Shown piece after piece: positions 46,328-58,086 of a stretch of 64,000 nucleotides of DNA; positions within the stretch are counted from its first letter, which is position 1; the number at the start of each line of letters is the position of its first letter. The position numbers and the translations under genes are program-made. The notes below the pieces were generated by a model. The model did no database searches and had not been told where the DNA came from. It worked only from the letters and a program-made list of their open reading frames with translations. The DNA is from Cerioporus squamosus (Eukaryota > Basidiomycota > Agaricomycetes > Polyporales > Polyporaceae), in assembly GCA_022592435.1 (NCBI GenBank), contig JABYQS010000004.1, positions 1 to 64,000 of the forward strand, read 5' to 3'.

Positions 46328-47874
46328 ATGGCTTCGCGCGATTATGATGGCTATGCCGACGATGATGACGACCTCGGGTCAGAGTCCTCATGGGGTTCCG
46401 ATATCCCTTGGGATGCGAAGCCCGCTGTAGAACTCAAGACGGCGCGGAAAGCTTGGAAGCAGTGAGTCTGACGAATGCATATTTGCTTTGCAGCTGTACT
46501 CACCACATATGCATGTGACAATAGGCTGACGCATGGAAGGATACTGTTCCTTGAGCACGAGTACACCCTCTGTGTCCCATACTTCGAGAGGGCCCTGGAG
46601 GATCCCGACAACATCGAGTATATTCTACGCATGGTCAAATACTTTCCAGACAAGGCCTTGGCTATGGCGCTACTTGACAAAGTCCGAGATACAGGTCCGT
46701 AGGTATTGCGCTCCGAGTCGCCGGCTACTGAAATTTAACAATCCATCAGGACGCAGATACCTGATCAAAGGGACGGGGGAAAACTGCTTCGACGATCACT
46801 CGCAATACGTTGGACAGCTCGACCGTATCTGGGGGGCCGAGCGGTACCTCAGGACCCTCCTAACAATCGCTCAGGTCGCCATAGAGGGTGGCGACTTGGA
46901 TAAGGGCATGTAAGCATGCGTCTGCCAATCATTGTATCTGTTCATGCGCTGATCACACCACAGAGAGGCCAGTTCAGAGTCCCTCAGGGTCTCCTACGAT
47001 GACAACATCGGTCAACGCCATATGCTCAGCACCCTCCTGCTGAAAGCTGGACGTTACGACGACGCCCTAGGGCTTTGTCGTGTATGGTTGGATCCCCATT
47101 GGGACAGGTTCCCGCGCGTGCGGATTCATTGGCAGAAGCAAACGTTCGTCTTTGAACCCTTGAACAGCAGAATCGTCGAGTACCACAAGCAGGGCATCGG
47201 CGCTGCGTGTGAATTGCTCAATGCCGCGCTTGCTGCTTTCCGTCTCAAGGGAGATATTGAGCTTGCCCGGCAGTGCTTACGACTAGGCACAGAAGTCTGT
47301 CCATTGATCATGACGAGGATTCTGGCGCGAAGCAAACGTCCTGGTATGTTTCTCTCAAACCTCGTATGTCAACGTCATCGCTGATGATCCGCAGATCAAC
47401 GGTGCCGACGCCCTCGCGACCCGAACCAGCATGAGGATGCGCATGACTACTGTTGGCTCGCGCAAGACCTATGGATGCAGCCGGACGTCTGGGAGTGGGC
47501 TAACGGCGATCCTGAGGTTCGGAACCTTATATTGCAGAAGTGCGCGTCCGAGCACTGCGAAGCACGTGAGACAAACCCCCGGCAGTTTAAGCAATGCTCG
47601 AGCTGCAGAGGAGCGTACTACTGCTCAGTCTTGTGTCAACGGAAGCATTGGCCCAAGCACAAAACGAGTAGGGTTAATTCATTGTTTTTGTAGGGTGTTC
47701 ATTTGCTCACCGTGACACGGCATTGCAGTATGCCGCGCGCGCATCGAGTACCTGCGAAAGAGAAGCCCTCCACTATACAACTTCCTGGATCCCGGACCGG
47801 ATTACAGTCGCGAAAAGTATTCACAAAGTCCTCGTCCGATGTGGCCCAATTACCCCTGGAAGATGCCACTCTAA
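46328..47874 (+). CDS. MYND-finger protein, tandem copy 1
   Basis: MASRDYDGYADDDDDLGSES start, a helical repeat-like body (YVPYFERALEDPDNIEYILR-type; LSTLLLKAGRYDDALGLCRV, TPR-like), then AQDLWMQPDVWEWANGD directly before the MYND finger CASEHC..QFKQCSSCRGAYYC and VLCQRKHWPKHKTIC. The last Cys is supplied by the final exon, which ends NYPWKMPL. About six introns. No SET domain. The protein aligns along its length with the next gene, so they are tandem duplicates. Function unknown; MYND fingers mediate protein contacts. Confidence 0.85.
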
Positions 47875-48512
47875 CCACGGTCCGCGTCGTTGTGGCTACG
47901 TTAATATGAATAATGTGGCATTCGATCACTACCAGTACTACCTTTGCGCTCACTGCCGAATTGATTAGTATGGTACAGCACACTAGAAATGTTCGTGTAT
48001 CTCACCTTCGATGTAAACAAAATAAACAAGGCCACGTGAGCCACCAATTGCAGGTACGCAGGCCAGCGACACCTCTGTTGAGATCTTTCGCCTCGATAAG
48101 TAGGACTACCTCGGGTAACGTGGTACGTCGACTCGTATCCTGGTCGGAGTCGCCATATACTTATGCGTGCGTACTTCGGAGAGACGGGCGGATATGTACG
48201 ATGCCCACTGCCTTGCGGTAATGAGCTTGACATTGACAGACTTTGGAGTTTAGAGATAGCTTATGGGCGCACCCTGGTGTGCAAAGAGTGCAATGAAATA
48301 AAAGACAAATCTGTAGCTACTGGTAGTAAGTAGTGGCCCGGGGCCGGGTAGGGATCCATCCATGTAGGCTCGGCTGCTAAGTAGTCCGTGTCACAGTCGC
48401 GGGTGGTCACGGTCTTATCACAAGGTGACGACGCGTTGCGAGCGCCTCGTTGTCCGCTCCTTGCTTTCGTATCCACACCATCGTCAACCGCTGCGTGGCA
48501 GATTTCGTCAAC

Positions 48513-49993
48513 ATGGACAAGCGGATGGGTGCAGAGTCCTTCATGGGCGTAGGTGGTGGAATCGTCTCAGGAGACTCAGCCAAAAAGTGAGCGCGTCCAT
48601 CTCTCTTCGACCAGTCACGTCGGACGACTAACTTCCCCAAGCCTGAGGATAGCGGAGGACCTTTGTCGCAGGCGTAAGCCTAAACAGGCTCTACCCTACC
48701 TGCTGAAAGCGATGGAGGACCCCAACAACCTCGACGCTATAATACAGATGGCATTCCTCATGCCTACCTTGAACGAAGGCGTGCAGTTACTCGAGGAAGG
48801 GGCTGCTCGAGGTACGATGTCTTGATCGTGAAATCACTCTGGACCGCTGACAACCGGTTAGGTCGTGCGCATCTTATACGTGTGTTTGGTCCCGACTGTT
48901 TCGAGGACGATCGTGCCGGTTCTCGCGTCGGTCAGTTCTGGGGTCTCCTCGAGACCCGACCATACATGCGCGTCCTTCAGGCCATCGTGCGTCTTGCGTT
49001 CGAGGTCAAGGATTACCAAAAATCTGCGTAAGTTGCTTACGCGCCCCGTCTGTACCGCACTGACCTGTCATTGTCCAGCAACACCATCATCGAGATGCTC
49101 CGTCTCTGCCCGGGAGATAACATGGGTCAACGCTTCTGGCTGGGTTCTGTCCTTCTCCAAGCAGGACGTACCGCCGACGCTCTGTCATTTGCGCAAGCTT
49201 GGCTCAACTTGCCTCGCCATGTCGACTGGCCTCCTCGCGGCGGCTGCACCTTCGAGCCCCCAAGCAAAACCCCCTTTTCTGCCGCCTCCGCGGACGAATA
49301 CAAGTACGCCCCATGCTCGATTCTATACACAGCTGCTCTTGCATCGTACAAGCTCTGGGGAGACTGCGAGATTTCCAGACAGTATCTCAGTGTGGCCGCC
49401 AAGACAAATCCGCACATCCTCGTGCGCATTCTTGCCAAGGTCGAGCAGCCGAGTATGTATGACTTCGAGCTCTCCCTCATGTATTGGTATCTCACCTCTG
49501 TTCTGACAGAAACACTCAACAACCTGCCTCGCTCTCCCAATGGCCCGGAAGAAGCACATGACTACTTGTGGTTGACGCAAAATCTATGGATGGCATCGCA
49601 CGTGTGGGATTGGGCGAATAATGACGCCGGGGCGAAAGCTGATATTCTGAAGACGTGCGCTCGCGAAGGCTGCAACACGCGAGAAGTTCGCGCCGCCGAG
49701 TTCAAGCGCTGTGGCGGTTGCAAGGAAGTTGTCTATTGTGGGGCGGCTTGTCAGAAGGAAGACTGGCAGGCGCACAAGAAGAGTGCGTACTTCACTCATG
49801 ACCCCCTTGCCGCTCTCGGCGATGCCTTTCCGCTAATTGCACTCGTCCAGGCTGCAAGGAACACCAGAAGCACAAGGAGTTCGTGAAAGCCATGATGGCG
49901 GGTCGATCAATTCCGCGTTCAGACAGTAGTGACGGCCCCATCGTCGCATCGACGGACTTCACTCCGAACGGGATCACCACTACATTTCATTAG
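48513..49993 (+). CDS. MYND-finger protein, tandem copy 2
   Basis: MDKRMGAESFMGVGGGIVSG start, then LCRRRKPKQALPYLLKAMED, GQRFWLGSVLLQAGRTADAL (matching GQRHMLSTLLLKAGRYDDAL in the upstream copy), LTQNLWMASHVWDWAN, and the finger CAREGC..EFKRCGGCKEVVYC and AACQKEDWQAHKKSC. The final exon continues CKEHQKHKEFVKAMMAGRSI and ends TTTFH. About five introns; the one inside the finger (A|GTGCGT...CCAG) sits at a matching place in the paralogue. Function unknown. Confidence 0.86.
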
Positions 49994-52739
49994 ACATGCT
50001 TATGGTTCACCCTCCGGGCTGAACTCTCGCGAAGGTTTACATCGGATAGGGGAAGCGCAAGATTCACCCCTCGGACGTCAGTAGAGTTTGGGCCTCGGAA
50101 GAAGCGAAGCGGGTGCAGCTCCATCCCTAGGCTGCAGCTGATCCTCAAGATCTTCGACGTGCGCTGCGTGCCTCGACTGTGACTATTCACTGTCCTGCCG
50201 TGAGCACGAGCGGAGGCAAGATACGACGGTGTTCCAACTCTCTGACGGATCAGGCATACGGACCTCCCAGCCTCGCGCTCCGGCATCCGCTCTTGGCAGT
50301 TGCGGCTCGGAGGAAGAGATGGTTATCAAGCATGTCGTCACCCGTTCACGGGCACGGGCAACGGAGCGCCAGTCGTAGCTGCTGTATATACAATGTGCGT
50401 ATGTCCTCCGATATATCTACGATCCCGATCCTTTGCAGCGTGTGTGCGAAGGCGACGTTTCCCGTGCACGGTTCCAGCTGCAATTCAAACGCAAGTCTGA
50501 CATATCGCGATCGGCCTGCGGTTCTCGCGTCTGACATGGTGCGTTCTCGTCCGCGTCTCGTGTGCTCGTCCAACGTCTCTGCGCTGCCTATCGCCCGTGT
50601 CTCGACGGTTCGACTAGCCTATATACAGCGCTGCGAGCCCCACGCCCACCTTCCCTGGATCTGGGGTGCGTCCGTTTCACATCTCGCATCCACTAGGGTT
50701 CGTCGGACAAGCACAAGCACTGGCACTGGCACTGGCACTGGCATCTCCCACCTCAGATCCGTCTGCAACTCCGACGCCGAGGTGCCTGTCCCGCGTCCGA
50801 CAATGACTCGACGGAACGGAGGAGACCTCCGACGTCCGCACCCTCCGCACCCTAGACCGCTATCGCTAGGGTGAGTTGCGCACATCCTCTGCTTACTCAC
50901 GCAACCGCTGCGCAGGTCCCAATTGACATGCACGTCGGACGCTTCGTGGATTCTAGCAGCTCCAGCTATCAACCGCACGCAAGCCGTTGCAGGACACTGG
51001 ACCATGCCTACGCACGCCCATGCATATGGAGGGACCGTCCGCCCCTCGGACGATCGCGCGCAACTTCATCTTCGCGAGCTGGAGCACTCGGGAGCTGCGA
51101 AGACGTAGTACCTCAAACGTGCATAGTGGCCGTGGCCCCGGGGCCACATCACTCCCACATCCGTCGACCTATGCATATCGCGCGGGCGCGCGCGAAGCCT
51201 TCGAATATCATTTCGCATATGTAACTCGCTCAGAGTTATCCGCAGGTGGTCTTCTCCACAATCTGAGTTCGAGTTCGGGTTCCTCTGCAGGGCATGCACT
51301 CACGCCGTGTACGGCAGGGCAGCCCTCTGGCCATGGCCCCCATGGGAAGCAGGGAGCGCGCTCCTCCCCTAAGCAACTCCGGGCGCAGTGAAGAAGGCTT
51401 CGCAGCACGCCCACGCGACTTTGCCTCTCCACTGTTCGAGCCTCGCGCACGCAGGGTGCTAGGTCCCCGAGAAAAGCGGTGCCGGCAAGAACGCGAGTGG
51501 TGGGGTGGCATGAAAGAGGGTCGCGTTGCGTCGCTTCGTTTGCCAGGCGGGACGGTTGGAGGGATTGGAGTTTGAGAAAGACATTATATATTACGAATTA
51601 CCTGTCTACGGTACGCGTACATACAGGGAGGATACGATACGATACACCGTTATTGTGTACAACGTAGTCGACACGGCCTGTGTGCACCAAAACACGGAAG
51701 CATGGAGACGGGGAAGTAGGGAAGTAGGGAAACGGCAAAGGGCACGGAGAGCGTATGCATGGGGTTTAATGAGTAACGGACGGGAACGGAGGGACGGATA
51801 CGGGGCCTGGCAAAGTCTGCGACGAGTAGTAAGATGAAAAGGAGGAAACCGGGACCATGACACGCAAAGTGACGACGCAGAAGCCTGGGACGGGGTGAAA
51901 GGGAGAATGTTGACTGCGGCTGATCGTGTTACCAGCCGGACGATGGAAGCAAGGACGGTATAGTGTACTGGCGTGCGAGGTAGCATGCATGGGACGGGCC
52001 AGAAGTAGGCGAGAATTCAGTGGGAATGGTGCGGGCACAGAATTACGATCGAGACGGTCATGGGGTGCAAGAGAGAATATTCGAGAGAGGGTAGTGACAC
52101 AGCAGGCGTACGAGGCAGAGGGATGAGGCGAAACGGATTACGGGGGAAGACGGATTGTGACGAGAAGCAGGTATACATAAGGAGTACGGTAGCGTCAAGG
52201 TATCGGAGCGGTGGGACATTACCAGAACAGCGGGAATAAGTACGATGGGGGGTGTAAAGTGCATAAACGAACCGAACAACAGCGAGCGGCCTGAAGGGAC
52301 GGTCGAGTCGATAAATTACGCAGCCGATCGTGCGGCGCGAAAGAGGGATGGTATGGCCGGATCCATGAACTGAAGTGAAAGGCGGCACCGAAAAATATGG
52401 CCGCGACATATCCTGGTATTTGTTGGTGTTCCGAGCACAATACAGCGGGAATGACCGGACGACAGCACCGTCGGAGGGTCGCTGTGCTTTTGGGGATGGA
52501 GGGGACGTGGGCGGGGTACTTGTTCAGCTGCGAGGGCCGACGGTTGGCTCGAAGCCGCTGGGTCGCAAGCGACGGAGGTGCGCGGTAGAGACAGGATTGG
52601 CTCTCTGGCGAGGAGCTTTGCGGGGTAGGGAGAGGAGGCAAGGACGAACGTTGGAAAGGACGCACCGAGCGGGTCCCAAGCCGAAACCTCGCCCTTCCCA
52701 CTTCCCCTCATCAACTCCCGGCCGCGCCCTCTGGGGAGT
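49994..52739. other. 2.7-kb gene-poor GC-rich region
   Basis: No recognisable protein family on either strand. It contains a CACTGG microsatellite and many short open frames caused by high GC. Open frames such as 50179-50874 lack splice support and look like composition artefacts. It may hold long UTRs or promoters. Confidence 0.4.
50718..50743. repeat. CACTGG hexamer microsatellite
   Basis: Just over four perfect tandem copies of CACTGG (26 bases), preceded by related GCACAA units. Confidence 0.8.
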
Positions 52740-53989
52740 CTAGTATGACCAGTCCAGGAACGCGCCATCGAAGTCGTAGTCCCGATCGGCCTGGAACTCG
52801 TCGTCGACCTCAGGTAAGGCTGCGCGCGGCGTGACAGGCGGGGAAATCCACTCCTTCTCCTCGGCCTTAGCCTTGGCTTCGGACGACGAGGGCTTGACGC
52901 GGGATTGCCAGTGGATGCCCGCAAGTTCGAAAACAGTTAGACAGTGGAGAGACTCTAGGGTCGACGCGATGCGCGAATAGAACTGCTGTGGATGCGCGCA
53001 GCCAAAATCTGAGTCAGCTTCTTCGCGCGCAATGTCACAAATAGACAGCAATTACGCACCAAGTCAGGCGAGTCCCACAGAGCGCGCGTCGTCATCAGGC
53101 GCAGGCATACAAGGTTCGGGAACGCCATCGCGAGAGTTTCGAGGAGGTCTGCGGGCGGCGCGCTTGTCATGGCGCTGAGCACTTGGAGTTGCGAGTCTGC
53201 GCTCGGGAGCCAGTCGGCGGTTACATCCTTCCCTCGGAGGTGCGACATCATCCTATCATGGGACGGAGCGCCCGCGGAAGGGAGGAGGTCAAGAGTGAGG
53301 TCACCGGAGAGGAGGACAGCCTTGAGGGGGCGAGATGCGAGGGTGGGAAGGAGGTGCGCGGGACCAGTGTACGCTTCGAGAAGGGGGAGGTGTGACGAAG
53401 GGATGTGAACGTGGTTCGGTGTAGGAGGGGCGTGGCCAGAGTGAGATTCGAGGTCCGCGTCGGAGACGAAGGAGGAGAGGGTGAGGGAGATAAGAGCAGG
53501 GATCTGGCCGAGAAACGAGGCAAGGTGCGCGTCGAGCGGGAAGTTACAGGTCAGATGCTCGAGACGCGGGTGGAATGGGGGCCCGGGAATGGTCGCATCG
53601 CCAGACTTCTGGCCGCTCTCGCCCTCGGGCGGTGAGAGAATCCAGCTGGTGGAAGCGTCGACGTAGAGCGCGAGGCTGGATAGGTTTGTCATGAGGTGCA
53701 ATGCACGCTGGAGGTCGGAGTACGTCGGGAGGACGGCTGGCTCGGCATCGTCGAGGTGGATGGAGAATGTGCGAACGAGGCGGGCGAGGCTGGGGCGGGC
53801 GGCGAGGAGATGGATGAGGGAGAGGTTGCGGGCGTAGGCGGAGAGGGAGAGATGGCGATAGAGGAGGCGGGTGGCCGCAGGGTTCAGGGCAGAGCATGTT
53901 CGTGCAGCCGCGGCGAGGGCGGGCGGGGCGGCGGCGAGAGGGGCGAGGACGGCGTCGAGGAGCTCGACGGGGAGGGCGGCAAGGGCCAT
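52740..53989 (-). CDS. F-box-like protein with leucine-rich region
   Basis: MALAALPVELLDAVLAPLAA then RLLYRHLSLSAYARNLSLIH resemble the degenerate F-box start of many agaricomycete proteins. Leucine-rich segments follow (LMTNLSSLALYVDAS, HPRLEHLTCNFPLDAHLASF, LISLTLSSFVSDADL). The second exon encodes SRIASTLESLHCLTVFELAG and an acidic/aromatic tail ending AFLDWSY. Exons 53060-53989 and 52740-52985, intron 52986-53059. A substrate-adapter role in SCF ubiquitin ligases is typical of F-box proteins but is only inferred here. Confidence 0.75.
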
Positions 53990-54035
53990 GGGGGCTGCGT
54001 ACGAGAAGTGGCGAAGAAGAAGACAAAGGGAGGGG

Positions 54036-54043
54036 TTATATAG
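54036..54043 (-). promoter_or_regulatory. TATA box of the F-box-like gene
   Basis: CTATATAA on the minus strand about 47 bases upstream of the ATG at 53987-53989. Confidence 0.45.
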
Positions 54044-55709
54044 TGGCCAGCTGCAGCAGAGGCGGCTAGAGACAGAAAGAGGGCGTGGCCCGGTGGAGAA
54101 GAGATTATATGAGGGAAAGGAAGAGAGAGAGGATAAACGCGGGATAAACGAGAGGCGCGTTTCCCGGAGACAAGCGCAGAGACGGCTTCTGCGCCCCTGC
54201 AGGCCTCGCCCGCCAGAGTCGATTCAGAGATCTGTGCGACTGTGCCACCGAGAAGTGCCACCCGTTGCAAGAGCCTCCGACCGAGCTCTTCCTCCGTCCG
54301 TCACCCGCCCGCTTTCGTCCCAGGACGATCCTCCATCGACTCCGACCCATCTTCCAACGACACGTGACTGTCCACGAAACCTATCGCCCTACTGACCACC
54401 CCAACTGACTCTCTCCTCTCCCACAACACCCCTCGTCTTTTCACTCCTCCGACAAACCTCCTCGTTGTCTCACAAACGCCGCATGCTTCGTACCACGTTC
54501 CTCTCTGCCGACGCCCAAGCCGCTCGCGTACGTCCATCCCTCATCACCGCACCACCGCGATCGCAACGAGCACACCATCCCGAACGGTTCCTATCTGTCT
54601 TCATATCCATACATGACCACAGCCCCTGCCATCCTGCGCTGTGCAACACCCCCCAGCCACGGATAGCTTTTGTCTTCGCACCCTCGCAGCAGACGTCAAC
54701 GTGCCAGCGTCCTCTCGCAGAGCGTTCTCGTCCAGACGTCCGGAACCAGCCAGAAGCCTGCTTCTTCTCGCCGGACGGCCATCCACTAGCCTCATATGTC
54801 GCAGATACGCCCTTCCCGTACGTCATGTTCTGCTTTCTCCCACCTCTTCACCCATGTCGCTTGCGGCATTTCCGCAATACCACCAATTGTGCATTCTTCT
54901 CCTTGGATGCGCCTGGGCTTGCTCCCTGCATCTCACCGCAGCGATCTTGCTGGTGATGTACGTATCTGGCCTGAATCTCATGCTGCATTTCCGACAAGAG
55001 CGTGCCCCTGGGCTTCGAGAGAGAGAAGGCTTCAAGAAGATTAATTCGGTGAGGATGCGCGACGCGTCGCGCACGCGCATGTATCGTGACTTCCTCTTCA
55101 TCTCTTCCCTTCTACTTCACCGGCCTCTTAACCTTCACGCATCTTGGGCAGTGCCAAACTGCTGCTTGACAGGAACCTGTTGTGATACGCCCGCTCATCT
55201 ACGTACTGTACAAGGTTACCGAGGTCCGACGGAATCATTCCTGAGTATGGTTTGGTACCCAGCCCAAGCGCCTGCTACCGGTCGGTCCTTTTATCTGGTC
55301 CTCGTTCCTAGAAAATCGGGGGACCCAAAGAGGGCCGAGACAAATCTTCCAGCACACTTCCCAATGATCTTCGCATGCCCGAGGTTGCCCTCCAACCCGA
55401 TCTCAGTTCGCGGTCGGGCGCTAAGACTCGATACGAAGTATCGCGGATGTATTTCTCCCTTTGTGACTCTATGGAAAGCTGTACCACCCAAAATTTTATG
55501 AGAAGTTTCTCTCAACATGAGGCAAGAAGTCCCAAGCTTCTAGGCAGGAAAGGAGCACTTTGTGTAGCTGTTCCGTTCGACGCGCCTCGCATGCATACTT
55601 TGAGCGTCTCTGTCACGTGGAGCGCGCCTCCCTTTTCGTCGTCGTTTCTGTTCGCAAGTTGAAGCTTCACCTTGCTGGCGAACGCCTGTCACCACCACCG
55701 CTCTCCGCC
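54044..55709. other. 1.7-kb intergenic region
   Basis: CT-rich stretches and one long open frame (54641-55501, plus) that has no recognisable domain or splice structure. I do not accept it as a gene. The part near 55600 is the bL19m promoter. Confidence 0.4.
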
Positions 55710-56237
55710 ATGCTGAACGCCCTCAGACAATGCACTAGGCGACTCATGTCAACAACGGCGCAGCCGTACCCCTTCTCCACCGTCGCCATCATCCCCCCGC
55801 CGCCCCCCGCCCCCGCACCAGAGCCGCTAAAAGCTGGCAAGGGGCTCATGCCGTACCTCACCCAACGCCTCCTCACGCCCGAGAAGGCAGCCCTGCTCGC
55901 CCGCTTCGGAAAGCGGCACCCGCAGCGCATCCTGCCCGGGTCGGTGCTGCAGGTGAACGCGGGGCACGCGCCGACGAGCTTCACGGGCGTGCTGCTGTCG
56001 ATCCGGCGGCGTGGCGCGGACACGTCGATTCTGCTCCGGAACATTATCAACCGCACGGGCGTGGAGGTGCAGTACTTTGTATGCTCGCCGCACGTGAAGG
56101 ACATCAAGGTGCTGAACCGCGCGGGCGCGAGGGGGACGGAGGGCAGGCAGGGGACGAGGATGCGCCGGGCGAAGCTGTTCTATCTCCGGGACTCGCCAGA
56201 CAAGATGACGGCCATCTCGGCGGGGATGCGCAAGTAG
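55710..56237 (+). CDS. img1: mitochondrial ribosomal protein bL19m
   Basis: Intronless. The targeting leader MLNALRQCTRRLMSTTAQPY and a Pro-rich linker (IIPPPPPAPAPEP) precede the L19 fold: RILPGSVLQVNAGHAPTSFT, GVLLSIRRRGADTSILLRNI, GVEVQYFVCSPHVKDIKVL and RRAKLFYLRDSPDKMTAISA. It ends AGMRK. Large-subunit component of the mitochondrial ribosome. The ATG was chosen as the first one giving a basic amphipathic leader; an earlier in-frame ATG at 55560 is less likely. Confidence 0.93.
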   Translation: MLNALRQCTRRLMSTTAQPYPFSTVAIIPPPPPAPAPEPLKAGKGLMPYLTQRLLTPEKAALLARFGKRHPQRILPGSVLQVNAGHAPTSFTGVLLSIRRRGADTSILLRNIINRTGVEVQYFVCSPHVKDIKVLNRAGARGTEGRQGTRMRRAKLFYLRDSPDKMTAISAGMRK

Positions 56238-58086
56238 AGGGGAGACGTGTTGGGGTTGGGGAGAGCGGGCTGCTGGGAGGTTGTGAGGCACGGGCAGGGC
56301 AGGCTAGGCAGTGGATGTGTTGCGGGATACGGAATGCAACCTTCCAGATCTCAGGGTTCACGTTCAGGACGGGAGCGGTGGTAAACTGCAGCATTCTGGA
56401 CGGTACGTGTGCAGTCGCTGCTGGCGGTTCTCGCTCGTTCGCTGACGTTTGGGGCGCAAATCTGTGTGCTCTTGCTCTCGCTTTCCGGGCCTGTCTCCCA
56501 TTTGTTCGCTCGACCGTTCGCATTCCCATTCGTCGGCGGGCTCTGCGCTGCGAATGGTGCTTCCGCTTCCGCCTGCTCGTTGGAACTTCGGTGCGGCATC
56601 CCGGTGCGTGCCTCCGTCCTGGCTGCTCGGGTTCTGCAGGTGTGGGAACGCGTGCGGACGAGCCCGTGGTGCTACTGAATAGCGAATACCGATACGTTTC
56701 GTGCATCAGGTTCGCTTGTGCACACTAATTATCGTCGCCGCCGGAAGCAGCACCTGGGCAGATCAGCATCTGTGCGTGGGGCTTCGACCGTCGAACGCTC
56801 CCTCGCGGGGCACTTCGCAACGGTCGCCGGTCAGGCATCCGTCGTGGCGCCTGGACGTGTTCTGTGTTGTGTAAGAAGAAAGCGACAAATGCGTCCGGTG
56901 ACCAACCACGATGAGCACTCGACGCCTGGTGCTGTTCGGAATCTCGAGCTAGCGTCAGGATCGATGACTGCCCCTGGAACCCGTCTCTGCCCATCCTCGT
57001 ATCCTGTCGTCGCTATCTTGTGGGAGCCACACTGCTGGGCTCGCACGACCGGAGCCGAAGCTGCGTCCGCATGGTTGCGGGGATGTTGGGGCAGCCTGGG
57101 CAGCCAAGCGTTGGCATGTCTGTCGTGTGCCACGGCGTGGTCACCAGACCGTTTAAGGACTGAATATGAGATGGCCGCAACGGTCTGTTCCCGCCTTCTA
57201 CGTCGAGATGCTCACAGTGGTACATGGACAGGTGCAGGAGAGAGGTGAGACTGCCGCGCAGAGGTGCTTCGAGCTCGAGGCAGGTGCTCCATGCATGAAC
57301 ACGATCGATGGGCTCCTTCCCAGCCGGGATGCATCACGATCGGAGACGCAGCGAGTGCGACCCGATCTGTGCGGGACGACCCGTCGCTTCAGGACCGGTC
57401 AATTATGGAGGGCGTCTCGCAGCTGCGCTACGTGGGCGGGGGCGATGGCGGTATGCGGATGACGCAGGCCTGCGCACGACGCACGTCCGACTCCGACGAC
57501 TGGCGGACGCACTGGAACTTGAAGGCGGTGACCAAGCCCGGGCGGGATCTCGCGCGAGGGAATGGACGGGGAGCGGGAGAGGACGTTGGCCGGCGGAGTG
57601 TGCCGGAACGGGCAGCTGCAGGCAGAAGTGTGGGGAAGCTTCAGTCGGACGTGTACGCGTTGTCTGAGTTCTGGCGCACAACGAGGACTCGGAGCGGAGG
57701 CGTCTTGGCCGCATATGTATGGCGCTGCGGGGTGTGCGAGCATGGCGGTGTGTGTCCGTGCCGATGCGTCCGCTTCGCAGGCTCGAGTCCGGCCTGTGGG
57801 CACTCGCGTCCGCCGGCGACGTGGCTTTGCGCTGCCGACGTCGGGGCGCATTGGCAAGCGGGTTTGCAATCGCGGGTGTATTGTGCTGCTTAGTCGTGCG
57901 CAGAGGCCGGAGATGTCATTCGCGCACTTTGCTCAATGGCTGGTGTCAGAGACGTATGGGTAATAGACGCCAGGCACGGGCGCAGGCGATCTGGAGAGAT
58001 CTGAGCTCTGGAGGGCCTCGGGTTCTTGTACCGTGCCACCGACGGGCTCGACGCTTTCATATATACGCTCTCTGTCTTCTCCAACC
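56238..58086. other. 1.8-kb intergenic region
   Basis: Long upstream region of the Zn2Cys6 regulator. Open frames on both strands overlap each other without coding signatures. I see nothing that can be supported. Confidence 0.4.

Noticed and set aside
50179..50874. 231-codon plus-strand open frame
   Set aside because: No recognisable family, composition artefact in a GC-rich gap, and it runs through a microsatellite.
54641..55501. 286-codon open frame on the plus strand
   Set aside because: No domain, no splice signals and atypical composition; it lies in a promoter-like CT-rich region.
56718..57893. pair of plus-strand open frames upstream of the Zn2Cys6 gene
   Set aside because: Overlapping frames on both strands with no family match; typical of GC-rich non-coding DNA.
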